Source of the DNA: Solibaculum_A intestinale
GTDB taxonomy: Bacteria > Bacillota > Clostridia > Oscillospirales > Acutalibacteraceae
Direction: 5' to 3'
DNA length: 64,000 nucleotides
Assembly: GCF_040096205.1 (NCBI RefSeq)
Contig: NZ_JBBMFD010000001.1
Span: forward strand, 395,732 to 459,731
Shown: positions 50,947-59,593 of the stretch, piece by piece
Layout: the number at the start of each line of letters is the position of its first letter
Position numbering within the stretch: the first letter of the stretch is position 1
Notes under the pieces: model-generated
Databases searched by the model: none
What the model saw: the letters and a program-made list of their open reading frames with translations, nothing else
Told to the model about the DNA's origin: nothing
Made by a program: the position numbers and the translations under genes

Positions 50947-53037
50947 ATGAGCAAGGTTCCAGAATTGTTCGGCAGCCTGGTGTTTAACGACACCGTGATG
51001 AAGGAACGGCTTCCGAAAGACACCTACAAGGCGCTCAAAGCAACCATTCAGAAGGGAAAACCCTTGGATCTGAGCGTGGCAAACGTAGTGGCCAACGCCA
51101 TGAAGGACTGGGCCATCGAAAAAGGAGCCACCCACTTTACCCACTGGTTCCAGCCGATGACCGGAATCACCGCCGAGAAGCACGACAGCTTCATCTCCCC
51201 CACCGGAGACGGCAACGTCATCATGGAGTTCTCCGGCAAGGAGCTCATCAAAGGCGAGCCGGATGCCTCCAGCTTCCCCTCCGGCGGCCTGCGGGCCACC
51301 TTTGAAGCCCGCGGTTACACCGCCTGGGACCCCACCTCCTATGCGTTCATCAAGGACGGCTCCCTCTACATTCCCACCGCGTTCTGTTCCTACGGCGGCG
51401 AGGCGCTGGACAAAAAGACCCCGCTTCTTCGCTCCATGGAGGTTATGAACACCGAGGCTCTGCGGGTTCTGCGCCTTTTCGGCAACCAGGACGCCAAACG
51501 GGTCATTACCACCGTGGGTCCCGAGCAGGAATACTTCCTCATCGACAAGGCGCTGTATAACCAGCGCAAGGACCTGATGTACACCGGCCGTACCCTTTTC
51601 GGCGCCAAGCCTCCCAAGGGTCAGGAGCTGGAGGACCATTACTTCGGCACCATCAAACCCCGCATCTCCGCCTTCATGAAGGATTTGGACGAGGAGCTGT
51701 GGAAGCTGGGGATTTATGCGAAAACCAAGCACAACGAAGTGGCGCCTGCCCAGCATGAGCTGGCCCCCATCTTCGAGGATACCAACCTGGCCACCGACCA
51801 CAACCAGCTGACCATGGAAATCATGAAAAAGGTGGCCGAACGCCACGGCCTCGCGTGCCTGCTGCACGAAAAGCCCTTTGCAGGCGTCAACGGCAGCGGT
51901 AAGCACAACAACTGGTCCATCTCCACCGACACCGGGCTCAACCTTCTTGAGCCGGGCAATTCGCCCCACGAAAACGCCCAGTTCCTTATTTTCCTGTGCG
52001 CGGTCATCAAGGGCGTGGACGAATATCAGGATCTTCTGCGCGTCTCGGTTGCTACGGCGGGCAACGACCATCGCCTGGGCGCCAACGAAGCGCCGCCGGC
52101 TATTATTTCCATGTATCTGGGCGACGAGCTCACCGAGGTGCTCGAATCCTTTGAAAAGGGAGGTACCTACGAAGGCCACGGCCGGGTGGATATGGAAACC
52201 GGCGTCAAGGTGCTCCCCCATTTCCAGAAGGACACCACCGACCGCAACCGCACCTCTCCCTTCGCCTTTACCGGCAACAAGTTCGAATTCCGGATGCTGG
52301 GCTCTTCCCTCTCCATCGCCTGTCCGAACATCATGCTCAACACCATTGTAGCCGAAGAGCTTTCCCAGTTCGCCGACATCCTGGAAAAATCGAAGGATTT
52401 CTCCGCGGCGGTCACCGCCATCATCCAGGATACCATGAAAAACCACAAGCGCATCATCTTCAACGGCAACAACTATTCCGACGAATGGGTCAAAGAGGCC
52501 GAACGCCGCGGGCTTTATAACCTCAAGTCCACCGCCGAGGCGCTTCCCTACTACATCGCCGACCGCAATATCCAGCTCTTTACCAAGCATAACATCTTTA
52601 CACCGGAGGAAATGCATTCCCGGTTTGAAATCCAGCTGGACAATTACTGCAAGGTGCTGCACATTGAAGCGCTGACCATGCTGGAAATGGCCCGGCGGGA
52701 TATCCTCCCGGCGGTGGGCGGTTACATCAAGGACCTGAGCGAAACCGCCCAAAACAAGAAAGCCTTTTCCCCGCAGCTGGGCTGCCAGGTGGAGGAAGCG
52801 CTGCTCGAAAAGCTTTCCAATCTGTCCTATTGTCTCTACAAAAAGGCGGAGAAGCTTGACGAAGCAATCCTCGGCGCTAAAAACCACACCGAAATTACCG
52901 ACAGCGCCAACTACTATTACGAGTCGGTCTTCGGCGCTATGCGGGAGCTTCGGGCGGTAGCAGACGAGCTGGAAACCATCACGGCCGAAAAACATTGGCC
53001 CTTCCCCACCTACGGCGACCTTTTGTTCCGTGTGTAA
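50947..53037 (+). CDS. glnN: glutamine synthetase type III
   Basis: 696 residues, the size of GSIII. MSKVPELFGSLVFNDTVMKERLP is typical of the family; catalytic motifs include TTVGPEQEYFLIDKAL, VAPAQHELAP, GVNGSGKHNNWSISTDTG and ISPTGDGNVIMEFSG. ATP-dependent ammonia assimilation; GSIII is common in Clostridia and Bacteroidetes. Start 50947 follows GGAGGAAAACCGT; an in-frame GTG/TTG further up is inside the leader. Second glutamine synthetase of this locus. Confidence 0.97.
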   Translation: MSKVPELFGSLVFNDTVMKERLPKDTYKALKATIQKGKPLDLSVANVVANAMKDWAIEKGATHFTHWFQPMTGITAEKHDSFISPTGDGNVIMEFSGKELIKGEPDASSFPSGGLRATFEARGYTAWDPTSYAFIKDGSLYIPTAFCSYGGEALDKKTPLLRSMEVMNTEALRVLRLFGNQDAKRVITTVGPEQEYFLIDKALYNQRKDLMYTGRTLFGAKPPKGQELEDHYFGTIKPRISAFMKDLDEELWKLGIYAKTKHNEVAPAQHELAPIFEDTNLATDHNQLTMEIMKKVAERHGLACLLHEKPFAGVNGSGKHNNWSISTDTGLNLLEPGNSPHENAQFLIFLCAVIKGVDEYQDLLRVSVATAGNDHRLGANEAPPAIISMYLGDELTEVLESFEKGGTYEGHGRVDMETGVKVLPHFQKDTTDRNRTSPFAFTGNKFEFRMLGSSLSIACPNIMLNTIVAEELSQFADILEKSKDFSAAVTAIIQDTMKNHKRIIFNGNNYSDEWVKEAERRGLYNLKSTAEALPYYIADRNIQLFTKHNIFTPEEMHSRFEIQLDNYCKVLHIEALTMLEMARRDILPAVGGYIKDLSETAQNKKAFSPQLGCQVEEALLEKLSNLSYCLYKKAEKLDEAILGAKNHTEITDSANYYYESVFGAMRELRAVADELETITAEKHWPFPTYGDLLFRV

Positions 53038-53059
53038 TTGACAAACCGATAAACCGTCA

Positions 53060-53135
53060 TGCACAACGACGTGCAGTTTGACCCGGACCTGCTGAAAGCG
53101 GCCTGGACCGGGCAAATTGCACGTCGAATTTTTAT
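53060..53135 (+). promoter_or_regulatory. amt leader: hexaloop hairpin overlapping a terminator (ANTAR-type attenuator)
   Basis: TGCAC-AACGAC-GTGCA (53060-53075) is a 5-bp hairpin with a six-base loop, again A at position 1 and G at position 4. Its 3' half forms the 5' arm of a long terminator (arms 53067-53086 and 53108-53126, one bulged A) followed by AATTTTTATT. It lies between glnN and amt, so it could either end the glnN transcript or be opened to let transcription run into amt. A TTGACA is present at 53038 but no good -10 follows. Confidence 0.75.
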
Positions 53136-53153
53136 TCTGAGGGGGTATCTCTT

Positions 53154-54857
53154 ATGTTCTCATCCGTTGACACAATGTGGGTGTTAATCGGCGCATTGCT
53201 GGTGTTCTTCATGCAGGCCGGTTTCGCTATGGTAGAAACGGGTCTGACACGAGCAAAAAACGCAGGCAACATCATCATGAAAAACCTGATGGACTTCGCC
53301 ATCGGCACCGTTGTCTTCTGGTTCATCGGCTTCGGGCTGATGTTCGGCGGAGACGGCCCGTTCATCGGGGGGCTGGACTTCTTTATCCAGGGCGACTATA
53401 GCTCCACCTTCCCCACGGCGGCCTTCATCATTTTCCAGACGGTGTTTTGCGCTACGGCGGCGACCATTGTTTCCGGCGCCATGGCGGAGCGCACCAAGTT
53501 CATCTCCTACTGTATTTACAGTGCGGTCATCAGCCTGATCATCTACCCGGTTTCCGGTCACTGGATCTGGGGCGGCGGCTGGCTCTCTGATTTGGGCTTC
53601 CATGACTTCGCCGGTTCCACGGCGGTACACATGGTGGGCGGTGTCGCGGCCCTGGTAGGCGCGAAAATGCTGGGCGCCCGTATCGGCAAGTACGGAAAGG
53701 ACGGCAAGCCCCGCGCCATTCCCGGCCACAGCCTGACCTTAGCTGCCCTGGGCGTTTTTATCCTGTGGTTTGCCTGGTTTGGCTTTAACGGCGGTTCCAC
53801 CGTCTCCATGACGGGCGATGAAACCCTGACCACCGCCAGCAACATCTTTGTTACCACGAACCTGGCAGCAGCCACTTCCACCGTCGCCGTGATGATCATC
53901 ACCTGGATCCGCTATAAGAAGCCGGACGTTTCCATGACCTTAAACGGTTCTCTGGCGGGTCTGGTGGCCATCACCGCCGGGTGCGACATGGTCGATCCCT
54001 TCGGTGCCTTCTTCATCGGCCTGGTCGCCGCGTTTGTGGTGGTCTTCGGCATTGAGTTTGTCGATAAGGTTCTCAAGATCGACGACCCGGTTGGCGCCAT
54101 CGGCGTGCACGGCATGTGCGGCGCGGCGGGCACCTTGATGGTGGGCCTCTTCGCTACCGACGGCGGCCTCTTCTACGGCGGCGGCTTTGCGTTTCTGGGC
54201 GTGCAGGCACTGGGTGTGGTCTCGGTCATCGCGTGGGTGGCCGTCACGATGACCATCGTGTTCTTCCTCATTAAGAAGACGGTGGGCCTGCGGGTTTCCA
54301 AGGAAGAAGAAATCGCCGGCCTCGACTCCAGAGAACATGGCATCGAAAGCAGCTATGCGGACTTTATGCCCGCGGTGGAACACTGCTATGATGCGGACCT
54401 GGCGATGGAAGCTCCTGTTTCCTCCGGTACGGTGGGCATCAACGAGGCGGTTCCGGTGCAGGTGGTGTCCGCTCCCTCTGAGACGCCCGCTTGCGACGTG
54501 AAGATCACCAAGGTCAGCATTCTCATGAACAAGCAGAAGTTTGACGCCCTGAAAGCGGCCATGAACCGCATCGGCGTCACCGGCATGACGGTAAGCCAGG
54601 TTCTTGGCTGCGGTATCCAGAAGGGCGCGACGGAATACTACCGCGGCGTTCCCGTGGAAATGAACCTGCTGCCTAAGATCAAGGTGGAAATCGTGGTCTG
54701 CAAGGTCCCGGTCCGCACTGTGATCGACACGGCCAAAAAAGTCCTCTACACCGGCCACATCGGCGACGGCAAGATCTTCGTCTACGACGTAGAGAATGTC
54801 ATCAAAGTCCGTACCGGCGAGGAAGGCTACGACGCCATGCAGGACACCGACGAATAG
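53154..54857 (+). CDS. amt: ammonium transporter fused to a P-II domain
   Basis: 567 residues. Residues about 1-405: Amt/Mep channel with 11 membrane helices (FMQAGFAMVETGLTRAKNAGNI, GHWIWGGGWLSDLGFHDFAGS, the twin-His region FAWFGFNGGS and GVHGMCGAAGTLMVGLFA). Residues about 450-560: a GlnK-like P-II domain with the T-loop GATEYYRGVPVEMNLLPKIKVEIVV split as GATEYYRGVPVEM and LLPKIKVEIVV. The P-II part probably gates the channel in response to ATP/ADP and 2-oxoglutarate. Follows glnN after an attenuator. Confidence 0.95.
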   Translation: MFSSVDTMWVLIGALLVFFMQAGFAMVETGLTRAKNAGNIIMKNLMDFAIGTVVFWFIGFGLMFGGDGPFIGGLDFFIQGDYSSTFPTAAFIIFQTVFCATAATIVSGAMAERTKFISYCIYSAVISLIIYPVSGHWIWGGGWLSDLGFHDFAGSTAVHMVGGVAALVGAKMLGARIGKYGKDGKPRAIPGHSLTLAALGVFILWFAWFGFNGGSTVSMTGDETLTTASNIFVTTNLAAATSTVAVMIITWIRYKKPDVSMTLNGSLAGLVAITAGCDMVDPFGAFFIGLVAAFVVVFGIEFVDKVLKIDDPVGAIGVHGMCGAAGTLMVGLFATDGGLFYGGGFAFLGVQALGVVSVIAWVAVTMTIVFFLIKKTVGLRVSKEEEIAGLDSREHGIESSYADFMPAVEHCYDADLAMEAPVSSGTVGINEAVPVQVVSAPSETPACDVKITKVSILMNKQKFDALKAAMNRIGVTGMTVSQVLGCGIQKGATEYYRGVPVEMNLLPKIKVEIVVCKVPVRTVIDTAKKVLYTGHIGDGKIFVYDVENVIKVRTGEEGYDAMQDTDE

Positions 54858-54886
54858 TTTTCTCCAGCTTTCCTTCTTTCCTGTGC

Positions 54887-54932
54887 AAACGAGCGAAAGA
54901 GACGGAATTTATCGTCTCTTTCGCTCGTTTTG
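54887..54932 (+). terminator. amt terminator
   Basis: 18-bp stem (54887-54904 with 54913-54930), 8-base loop, TTTT at the 3' end, 30 bases after the amt stop. Confidence 0.9.
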
Positions 54933-54935
54933 TGG

Positions 54936-54964
54936 TTGAAGAAAGAAATTGGATGTATTATAAT
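54936..54964 (+). promoter_or_regulatory. promoter of the riboswitch-diguanylate cyclase transcript
   Basis: TTGAAG (54936-54941), 17 bases, TATAAT (54959-54964). Confidence 0.8.
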
Positions 54965-55003
54965 CAGAATATTATCTTTTCTGCGATCAAACTGATATCC
55001 TTA

Positions 55004-55086
55004 TGCAATCGTAAACCTGCCGAAAGGCAGCGGCACAAAGCTACAGGGCCTACCTCTTTTCTAAGAAACGGCAGCCAGCTACCGCG
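55004..55086 (+). ncRNA. cyclic di-GMP-I (GEMM) type riboswitch
   Basis: The leader carries the GEMM core in order: AAACC, a hairpin closed by a GAAA tetraloop (CTGCC-GAAA-GGCAG), CACAAAGC (consensus CGCAAAGC), ACAGGGCCTA, and after a variable hairpin AGCCAGCTACCG (consensus AGCC-G-TACCG). Downstream a CATGGAA/TTCCATG hairpin (about 55089-55106) may be part of the expression platform. It lies directly before a GGDEF gene, a typical target. A related cGAMP- or weakly selective GEMM variant cannot be ruled out. Confidence 0.85.
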
Positions 55087-55135
55087 AGCATGGAAGGCGT
55101 TCCATGTATTCCGTGAATAAGGTGATGATTCGGCT

Positions 55136-58111
55136 TTGAAAATAAAGCATCTGTTCCTGCTTTTGCTTATGGTGGTCTCGATTCTGTCGGTGACGCTGGT
55201 CAGCGCCCTGCAGATCGGGTCTTTTTATCAGAAAACCGAAGCGCTTTTGCGAACCAATCTGCTTCATTCCACCATACAGCAAACGGATAGTTTCGAACGC
55301 TTTTTTGATCAGCGTTCCATCCACATGCGTCTGACCGCACAGCTGCCCCAGATCGGCAGGCTCCTGTCCGAAACGCTTGGAAGCATCGATCAGCAAAACC
55401 GCCAGGAGGTAACGGACATTCTTCACCGCAAGGCAAAGGAGCTGGACTTTCTCAATGAAATCATTCTGATGGATGAAAACGGCCGGATCCTATCCTCCAG
55501 CAAAGAGAGCAACGTGGGAGTCCTTTTCCCGATTACCGAGGAAATGAAGAAGCTGTCCTCCTTGGAGTCAATGTATACCGACCTTACGGAAGACGGGCGG
55601 TTTGGAAACGGCGAGAACTCCTGCTTTAATCTGGTTGCCATCAACGACAGCGACGGGAGAATCGGTTATATGGCGGAGGTTTTGAGCCTGTCTTATTTCA
55701 GCGGGCTTATTAAGACGGTAGATTTCTCCCAGTCGGGCGCGGTCAGTCTCCTCGACCGGAAGGGAAACATCGTCGCCAGTTCTGACACCTCTTTGCACCA
55801 GCAGCTTTTCCAGACCACTCAGGAAAAGGGGAACGGGTTTGCGCAGGCATGGGAGCAGGTGGACGTACAAACAGCTCCCAGCGGAATTTTGCAGTATACC
55901 ATTGCAGGCGGCAAAATGATCACCGCCTATTCGGTTATAAAGGGAACCGAGTGGATGCTCTATTACACCTTGCCGCTGGCGGATTTTATCTCACCGGCAC
56001 GGCAGGCTGCTTTTACCGCTCTGCTTTTCCTGGCGGTATTGGTTGTCCTCCTCATTTTTAGCAGCTTTGCCCTGTCCTTCTGGTTTAATAAGCCTATCCA
56101 CCGCTTTGTTGAGACCATGCATCAGGTAGAACAGGGGAATTATTCGATCCGTCTGCAGGCAAAACCCAATACGGAATTTGCACAGATAGCCGAAGCGTTT
56201 AACAGCCTCATTGATACCGTGCGCGCCCGCAGCCTTGCGTTAAGCCGCAGCGAACAGCACTACCGCCAAGCCCTAAAGGCGTCCAGCGACACCATCTTTC
56301 AAGCGGATTTGACCCATAACCGGATTTCTTTTGAAACCGATGCGGAAAACGACCGGGACATCCCCATCTTTCTCTCTTCCTTTACCGAGGCGATCGAATA
56401 CATCGCCGCTAACCACGTCTATCCGGAAGACCGCAAGGCCTTTTACGAAACCTTTTCGATCCCCAGCATTTTGTGCCGTTTTCGCCAGGGCGAGAAGGAG
56501 ATCACCGTGGAATACCGGCGTTATCACAAAAACCGCCGTCTTTTCTGGACCTCATGTACCATCGTTCCCATGCAAAGCGGCGAGGTGGACGAAGCGGTGA
56601 TAGTGATCGGGTATCTTAAGAACATCGACGAAAGAAAAGAGCGGGAGCTGAAGATGCTCGACCGGTCCAAACGGGACAGCCTTACAAAGCTTTTCAACAA
56701 AGGGGCCATCCAGGAAGCTGTGGACGAATGTCTGAAGGGGTCTGGAAACGAAGATGCCCACGCTTTCCTCATCATCGACATCGATAATTTCAAAGCGGTC
56801 AACGATAATCTGGGCCATTTGTTCGGCGATGCTGTGCTGCGGGATACCGCCGCAAAGCTTCAGTCGCTGCTTCGCCCCTGCGACCTGATCGGGCGCATCG
56901 GCGGGGATGAATTCGTGGTGTTCCTTAAGGAATATCCGTCCAAAGATTGGGTGATGGGACGGGCAAGGGATATCATCGGAATTTTTCGCAAGGATTTTAC
57001 CGGCCACAGCCGCCGCTATAAAATCTCCGGCAGTGTAGGTATCGCCCTTTCCCCCGACGACGGGCAGAGCTATGTTGACCTGATGAAGCGGGCCGACGTA
57101 GCGCTCTATCGTGCAAAATCCCTGGGCAAAGACCAGTTGTGCGTTTTTGCCCCCTCTCTACTGACCAAAGAGTTTCTTACGGCCAGCGGCCCGGGCGCAA
57201 CCGCCCACGACGAGGTACCTTCCCTTTCGCAACCGGAGGCGCTCAAGCAAAACCTCGTTCAATACATCTTTGCGCTTCTCTACGAGGCAAAAGACCGGGT
57301 CAGCGCCATTGAGATGATTTTGGATCTGGTGGGCGAATATTTCGACGTCAGCCGGGCCTACATATTTGAAACCGACGAGGAAGACCCTACCCTTTGCCAC
57401 AATACCTTCGAATGGTGCAAGGAAGGGGTGGAGCCGCAGATGGAAAACCTGCACACCGTCTCTTACGAGCTCTTTTCTGATTACCGGGCGTATTTCGACG
57501 AGGACGGCATCCTTTATTTCGACGATGTGTCGGCGCTGGAGCCGGGGCTGCGCCGCTTTTTGCAGGAGGAGCAGGGAATCCAGTCCATGCTTCAGTGCGC
57601 CATTCGGGAAGATGGGAAATTCAAGGGCTTTGTGGGGTTTGACGACTGTGAGAAGAAACACCTGGCCACCCGAGAGGAAATCATGACTCTGTCTCTGGTT
57701 TCAAAGCTGCTTGGCACCTTCCTGCTACAGGAAAAGACCCACGAAAGGCTGCGCAGTTCCTCTGCCATGAATCAGGCGATTATGGACCATTTGAGTACCT
57801 GGACCTATGTGATCGACTTTGAGAGCTACCGGCTTCTTTTTCTGAATAAGAAAACCCAGCAGATTTCTCCCGCCTCCAAAGTAGGCGACCGGTGTTATGA
57901 AACCTTTTATCACCGGGACGTCCCTTGCGCGCACTGCCCTCTGCGTCAATTGGACCCGGGTAATCCCGACAGCCGCTGTACCATAGAGCTTTATAATCCC
58001 CATCTTAAGGTGTGGACTGCCGCCACCGCTTCGGTCATGCGGTGGAATAACGAAACGCCCGCATGCCTGATGTGCTGCTGTGATGTAACCCGGTATAAAA
58101 AAAACTCTTAA
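55136..58111 (+). CDS. multidomain membrane diguanylate cyclase (Cache-HAMP-PAS-GGDEF-GAF-PAS)
   Basis: 991 residues. N-terminal membrane helix (HLFLLLLMVVSILSVTLVSAL), extracellular Cache-type sensor (about 30-290), second helix (AFTALLFLAVLVVLLIFSSFALSFWF), HAMP-like linker, PAS-like domain (about 370-500), GGDEF with an intact RIGGDEFVVF motif (about 505-670), then a GAF-like domain (about 710-870) and a final PAS-like domain with a cysteine pair (VPCAHCPLRQL) and more cysteines near the end (CLMCCCDV). It should make c-di-GMP from GTP. TTG start at 55136; the ribosome site is modest. Controlled by the riboswitch in its leader. Confidence 0.9.
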   Translation: MKIKHLFLLLLMVVSILSVTLVSALQIGSFYQKTEALLRTNLLHSTIQQTDSFERFFDQRSIHMRLTAQLPQIGRLLSETLGSIDQQNRQEVTDILHRKAKELDFLNEIILMDENGRILSSSKESNVGVLFPITEEMKKLSSLESMYTDLTEDGRFGNGENSCFNLVAINDSDGRIGYMAEVLSLSYFSGLIKTVDFSQSGAVSLLDRKGNIVASSDTSLHQQLFQTTQEKGNGFAQAWEQVDVQTAPSGILQYTIAGGKMITAYSVIKGTEWMLYYTLPLADFISPARQAAFTALLFLAVLVVLLIFSSFALSFWFNKPIHRFVETMHQVEQGNYSIRLQAKPNTEFAQIAEAFNSLIDTVRARSLALSRSEQHYRQALKASSDTIFQADLTHNRISFETDAENDRDIPIFLSSFTEAIEYIAANHVYPEDRKAFYETFSIPSILCRFRQGEKEITVEYRRYHKNRRLFWTSCTIVPMQSGEVDEAVIVIGYLKNIDERKERELKMLDRSKRDSLTKLFNKGAIQEAVDECLKGSGNEDAHAFLIIDIDNFKAVNDNLGHLFGDAVLRDTAAKLQSLLRPCDLIGRIGGDEFVVFLKEYPSKDWVMGRARDIIGIFRKDFTGHSRRYKISGSVGIALSPDDGQSYVDLMKRADVALYRAKSLGKDQLCVFAPSLLTKEFLTASGPGATAHDEVPSLSQPEALKQNLVQYIFALLYEAKDRVSAIEMILDLVGEYFDVSRAYIFETDEEDPTLCHNTFEWCKEGVEPQMENLHTVSYELFSDYRAYFDEDGILYFDDVSALEPGLRRFLQEEQGIQSMLQCAIREDGKFKGFVGFDDCEKKHLATREEIMTLSLVSKLLGTFLLQEKTHERLRSSSAMNQAIMDHLSTWTYVIDFESYRLLFLNKKTQQISPASKVGDRCYETFYHRDVPCAHCPLRQLDPGNPDSRCTIELYNPHLKVWTAATASVMRWNNETPACLMCCCDVTRYKKNS

Positions 58112-58214
58112 AAGACCCGGTTTCCCACAGGCTATACGCTGTACAGACGGATGCCTTCCTCCGAAAAGAAGAAGCAGATCGTTCTCTTCCCGCAGGAAAG
58201 CTTCCAAACAAGCG

Positions 58215-58257
58215 AAAAAGCCCGTTACGGCAGAATTTTTGCCGTAACGGGCTTTTT
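58215..58257. terminator. bidirectional terminator between the cyclase and the methyltransferase
   Basis: 17-bp stem (58215-58231 with 58241-58257), 9-base loop, with A and T tracts at both ends; serves the convergent genes. The 100 bases between it and the cyclase stop show nothing. Confidence 0.92.
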
Positions 58258-58291
58258 TCTCTGTTTCTGGTCTCCGGTTTAAGGCGTTCCC

Positions 58292-59074
58292 TTACGGCTT
58301 CTTTTTGAGGACCGTCATGGCTGCATAATGCAGCACGTCAAACTGCTCGGGCGCAATTCCCGCAAGCAGGGCCATGTGTTCTTGGTCAAACCGGGCCACC
58401 TGATTTTCCGTCAGGGATGCCCCGATTCCACGGCAGGCCTTCATCCGTCCGTTCCAGCTTTCCCTGGTAAATGGCACCCTCAGGTCGAATAGCGCTGTGT
58501 TTTCCACAGTGAAATACCGCTCGGTTTCCTCTGGCAGCACAATGGGGTGCCGGGTCTCCCCGCCTCCGTTCCAGTCGGGGTTATACTGCAGCACCAGCGC
58601 CTCGCTTTCGCCGGCCACCAGGTCCTCATAAGGCAGCCACCCCATATACAAAATGGCGAACCGGCCGTCCGGCTTCAGCATTCGGGCAATGTTGGGAAGT
58701 ACAGCAGCCGGATCAAAATAGAAAAAACACTGGCAGGCGGTTACGCCGTCAAAAGACTCGTCTACAAAGGAAAGATCCTCTGCTGCCGAAGCTACGTAAT
58801 CGATATCCATGCCGGCGGAAAGGCGTTTTGCCTCTCGAATTTGATTTTCCGACAGATCCGTCCCTACAAAATGTGCGCCGGTATGGTAAAGGTTACGTGG
58901 GAGTACCCCCGTCCCGGTTCCCAGATCCAAAACCCGGTCGCCTTTTTTGCAAAGCCCCAGGTTTAGAAGCTCCTGATAAAAGCGGGGCGGATAAATGTCC
59001 CGGTATTTTGCGTAATCAGCTGAGGCCTTTCCCCAGTCAAAAGATCGGCCCGCATCGATGCGCTCGTTTTGCAT
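58292..59074 (-). CDS. class I SAM-dependent methyltransferase
   Basis: 260 residues. SAM motif I is VLDLGTGTGVLPRNLY, motif II/III region DIDYVASAAEDLSFVDESFDGVTACQCFFYFD, and motif post-III LKPDGRFAIL. It resembles the ubiquinone/menaquinone methyltransferase-like small-molecule group; the substrate is unknown. Start has a full AAGGAGGAATTTT ribosome site. It stands between the cyclase and the Rhs region with no obvious functional partner. Confidence 0.88.
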   Translation of the reverse strand: MQNERIDAGRSFDWGKASADYAKYRDIYPPRFYQELLNLGLCKKGDRVLDLGTGTGVLPRNLYHTGAHFVGTDLSENQIREAKRLSAGMDIDYVASAAEDLSFVDESFDGVTACQCFFYFDPAAVLPNIARMLKPDGRFAILYMGWLPYEDLVAGESEALVLQYNPDWNGGGETRHPIVLPEETERYFTVENTALFDLRVPFTRESWNGRMKACRGIGASLTENQVARFDQEHMALLAGIAPEQFDVLHYAAMTVLKKKP

Positions 59075-59139
59075 AAAATTCCTCCTTATGCGGCTACACC
59101 CGCGCTTTGTAATGGGTTCTCCTTTTATATTTGTTATCC

Positions 59140-59508
59140 TTAAATAAATAAATTCAGTCCTCGAAATGCCATTCCAATTAGAATAGCATCTGCATTCAAG
59201 AACCTACTGATTTCGGGATCGTAATATCTAGAATTAAGATAGTAGAGCCTACTCTCGGTATCATAGTAATAGCCCCGGATTAAGTTCGTCAAGGGTAGCA
59301 GCCATGCTTCCATAAGCACCGGAATGCTGCCCCCATGCATCATACAAATATTTTACCACCATATTCCCGCCGCTGTCCAGAATCCCGATAATATCCCCTT
59401 GCAGATTCTTGACGTAGTAGTACGTAGTTCCGTTCCACTTCAGCCCCAGCAGGCTTTCCATATCATCGTAGAGAAAATCGAGACGGTCTTCTCCTCGAAT
59501 TTGGATAC
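59140..59508 (-). pseudogene. Rhs core fragment, frameshifted
   Basis: Two minus frames together match the end of an Rhs core: first frame DRLDFLYDDMESLLGLKWNG to YDAWGQHSGAYGSMAATLDELNP, second frame RGYYYDTESRLYYLNSRYYDPEISRFLNAD. Compared with the copy at 62.2 kb, about 11 bases coding the FRY of the NPFRYRGYYYD motif are deleted, which shifts the frame. No start codon and no toxin tail after the core; the reading ends at 59140. It is a dead orphan core, the farthest downstream in the array. Confidence 0.8.
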
Positions 59509-59514
59509 TAAAAT

Positions 59515-59544
59515 GGAAGCCAGCACCAAAAAGTACTGACTTCC
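59515..59544 (-). terminator. hairpin at the end of the third toxin-immunity unit
   Basis: Imperfect stem of about 12 bp (GGAAG..CAG..AC with GT..CTG..CTTCC, outer arms 59515-59519 and 59540-59544) with a T-rich loop, between the immunity-like gene and the next Rhs core fragment. Followed by ATTTTAG on the minus strand; moderate terminator. Confidence 0.5.
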
Positions 59545-59593
59545 TTCAAGAATTAGACAGTATAATGTTACTTTCCTTATAATTGTTGATTTA

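Noticed and set aside
50914..53115. 733-codon minus-strand frame opposite glutamine synthetase III
   Set aside because: Antisense shadow of a confidently identified gene, no family resemblance, and it would run through the GSIII leader.
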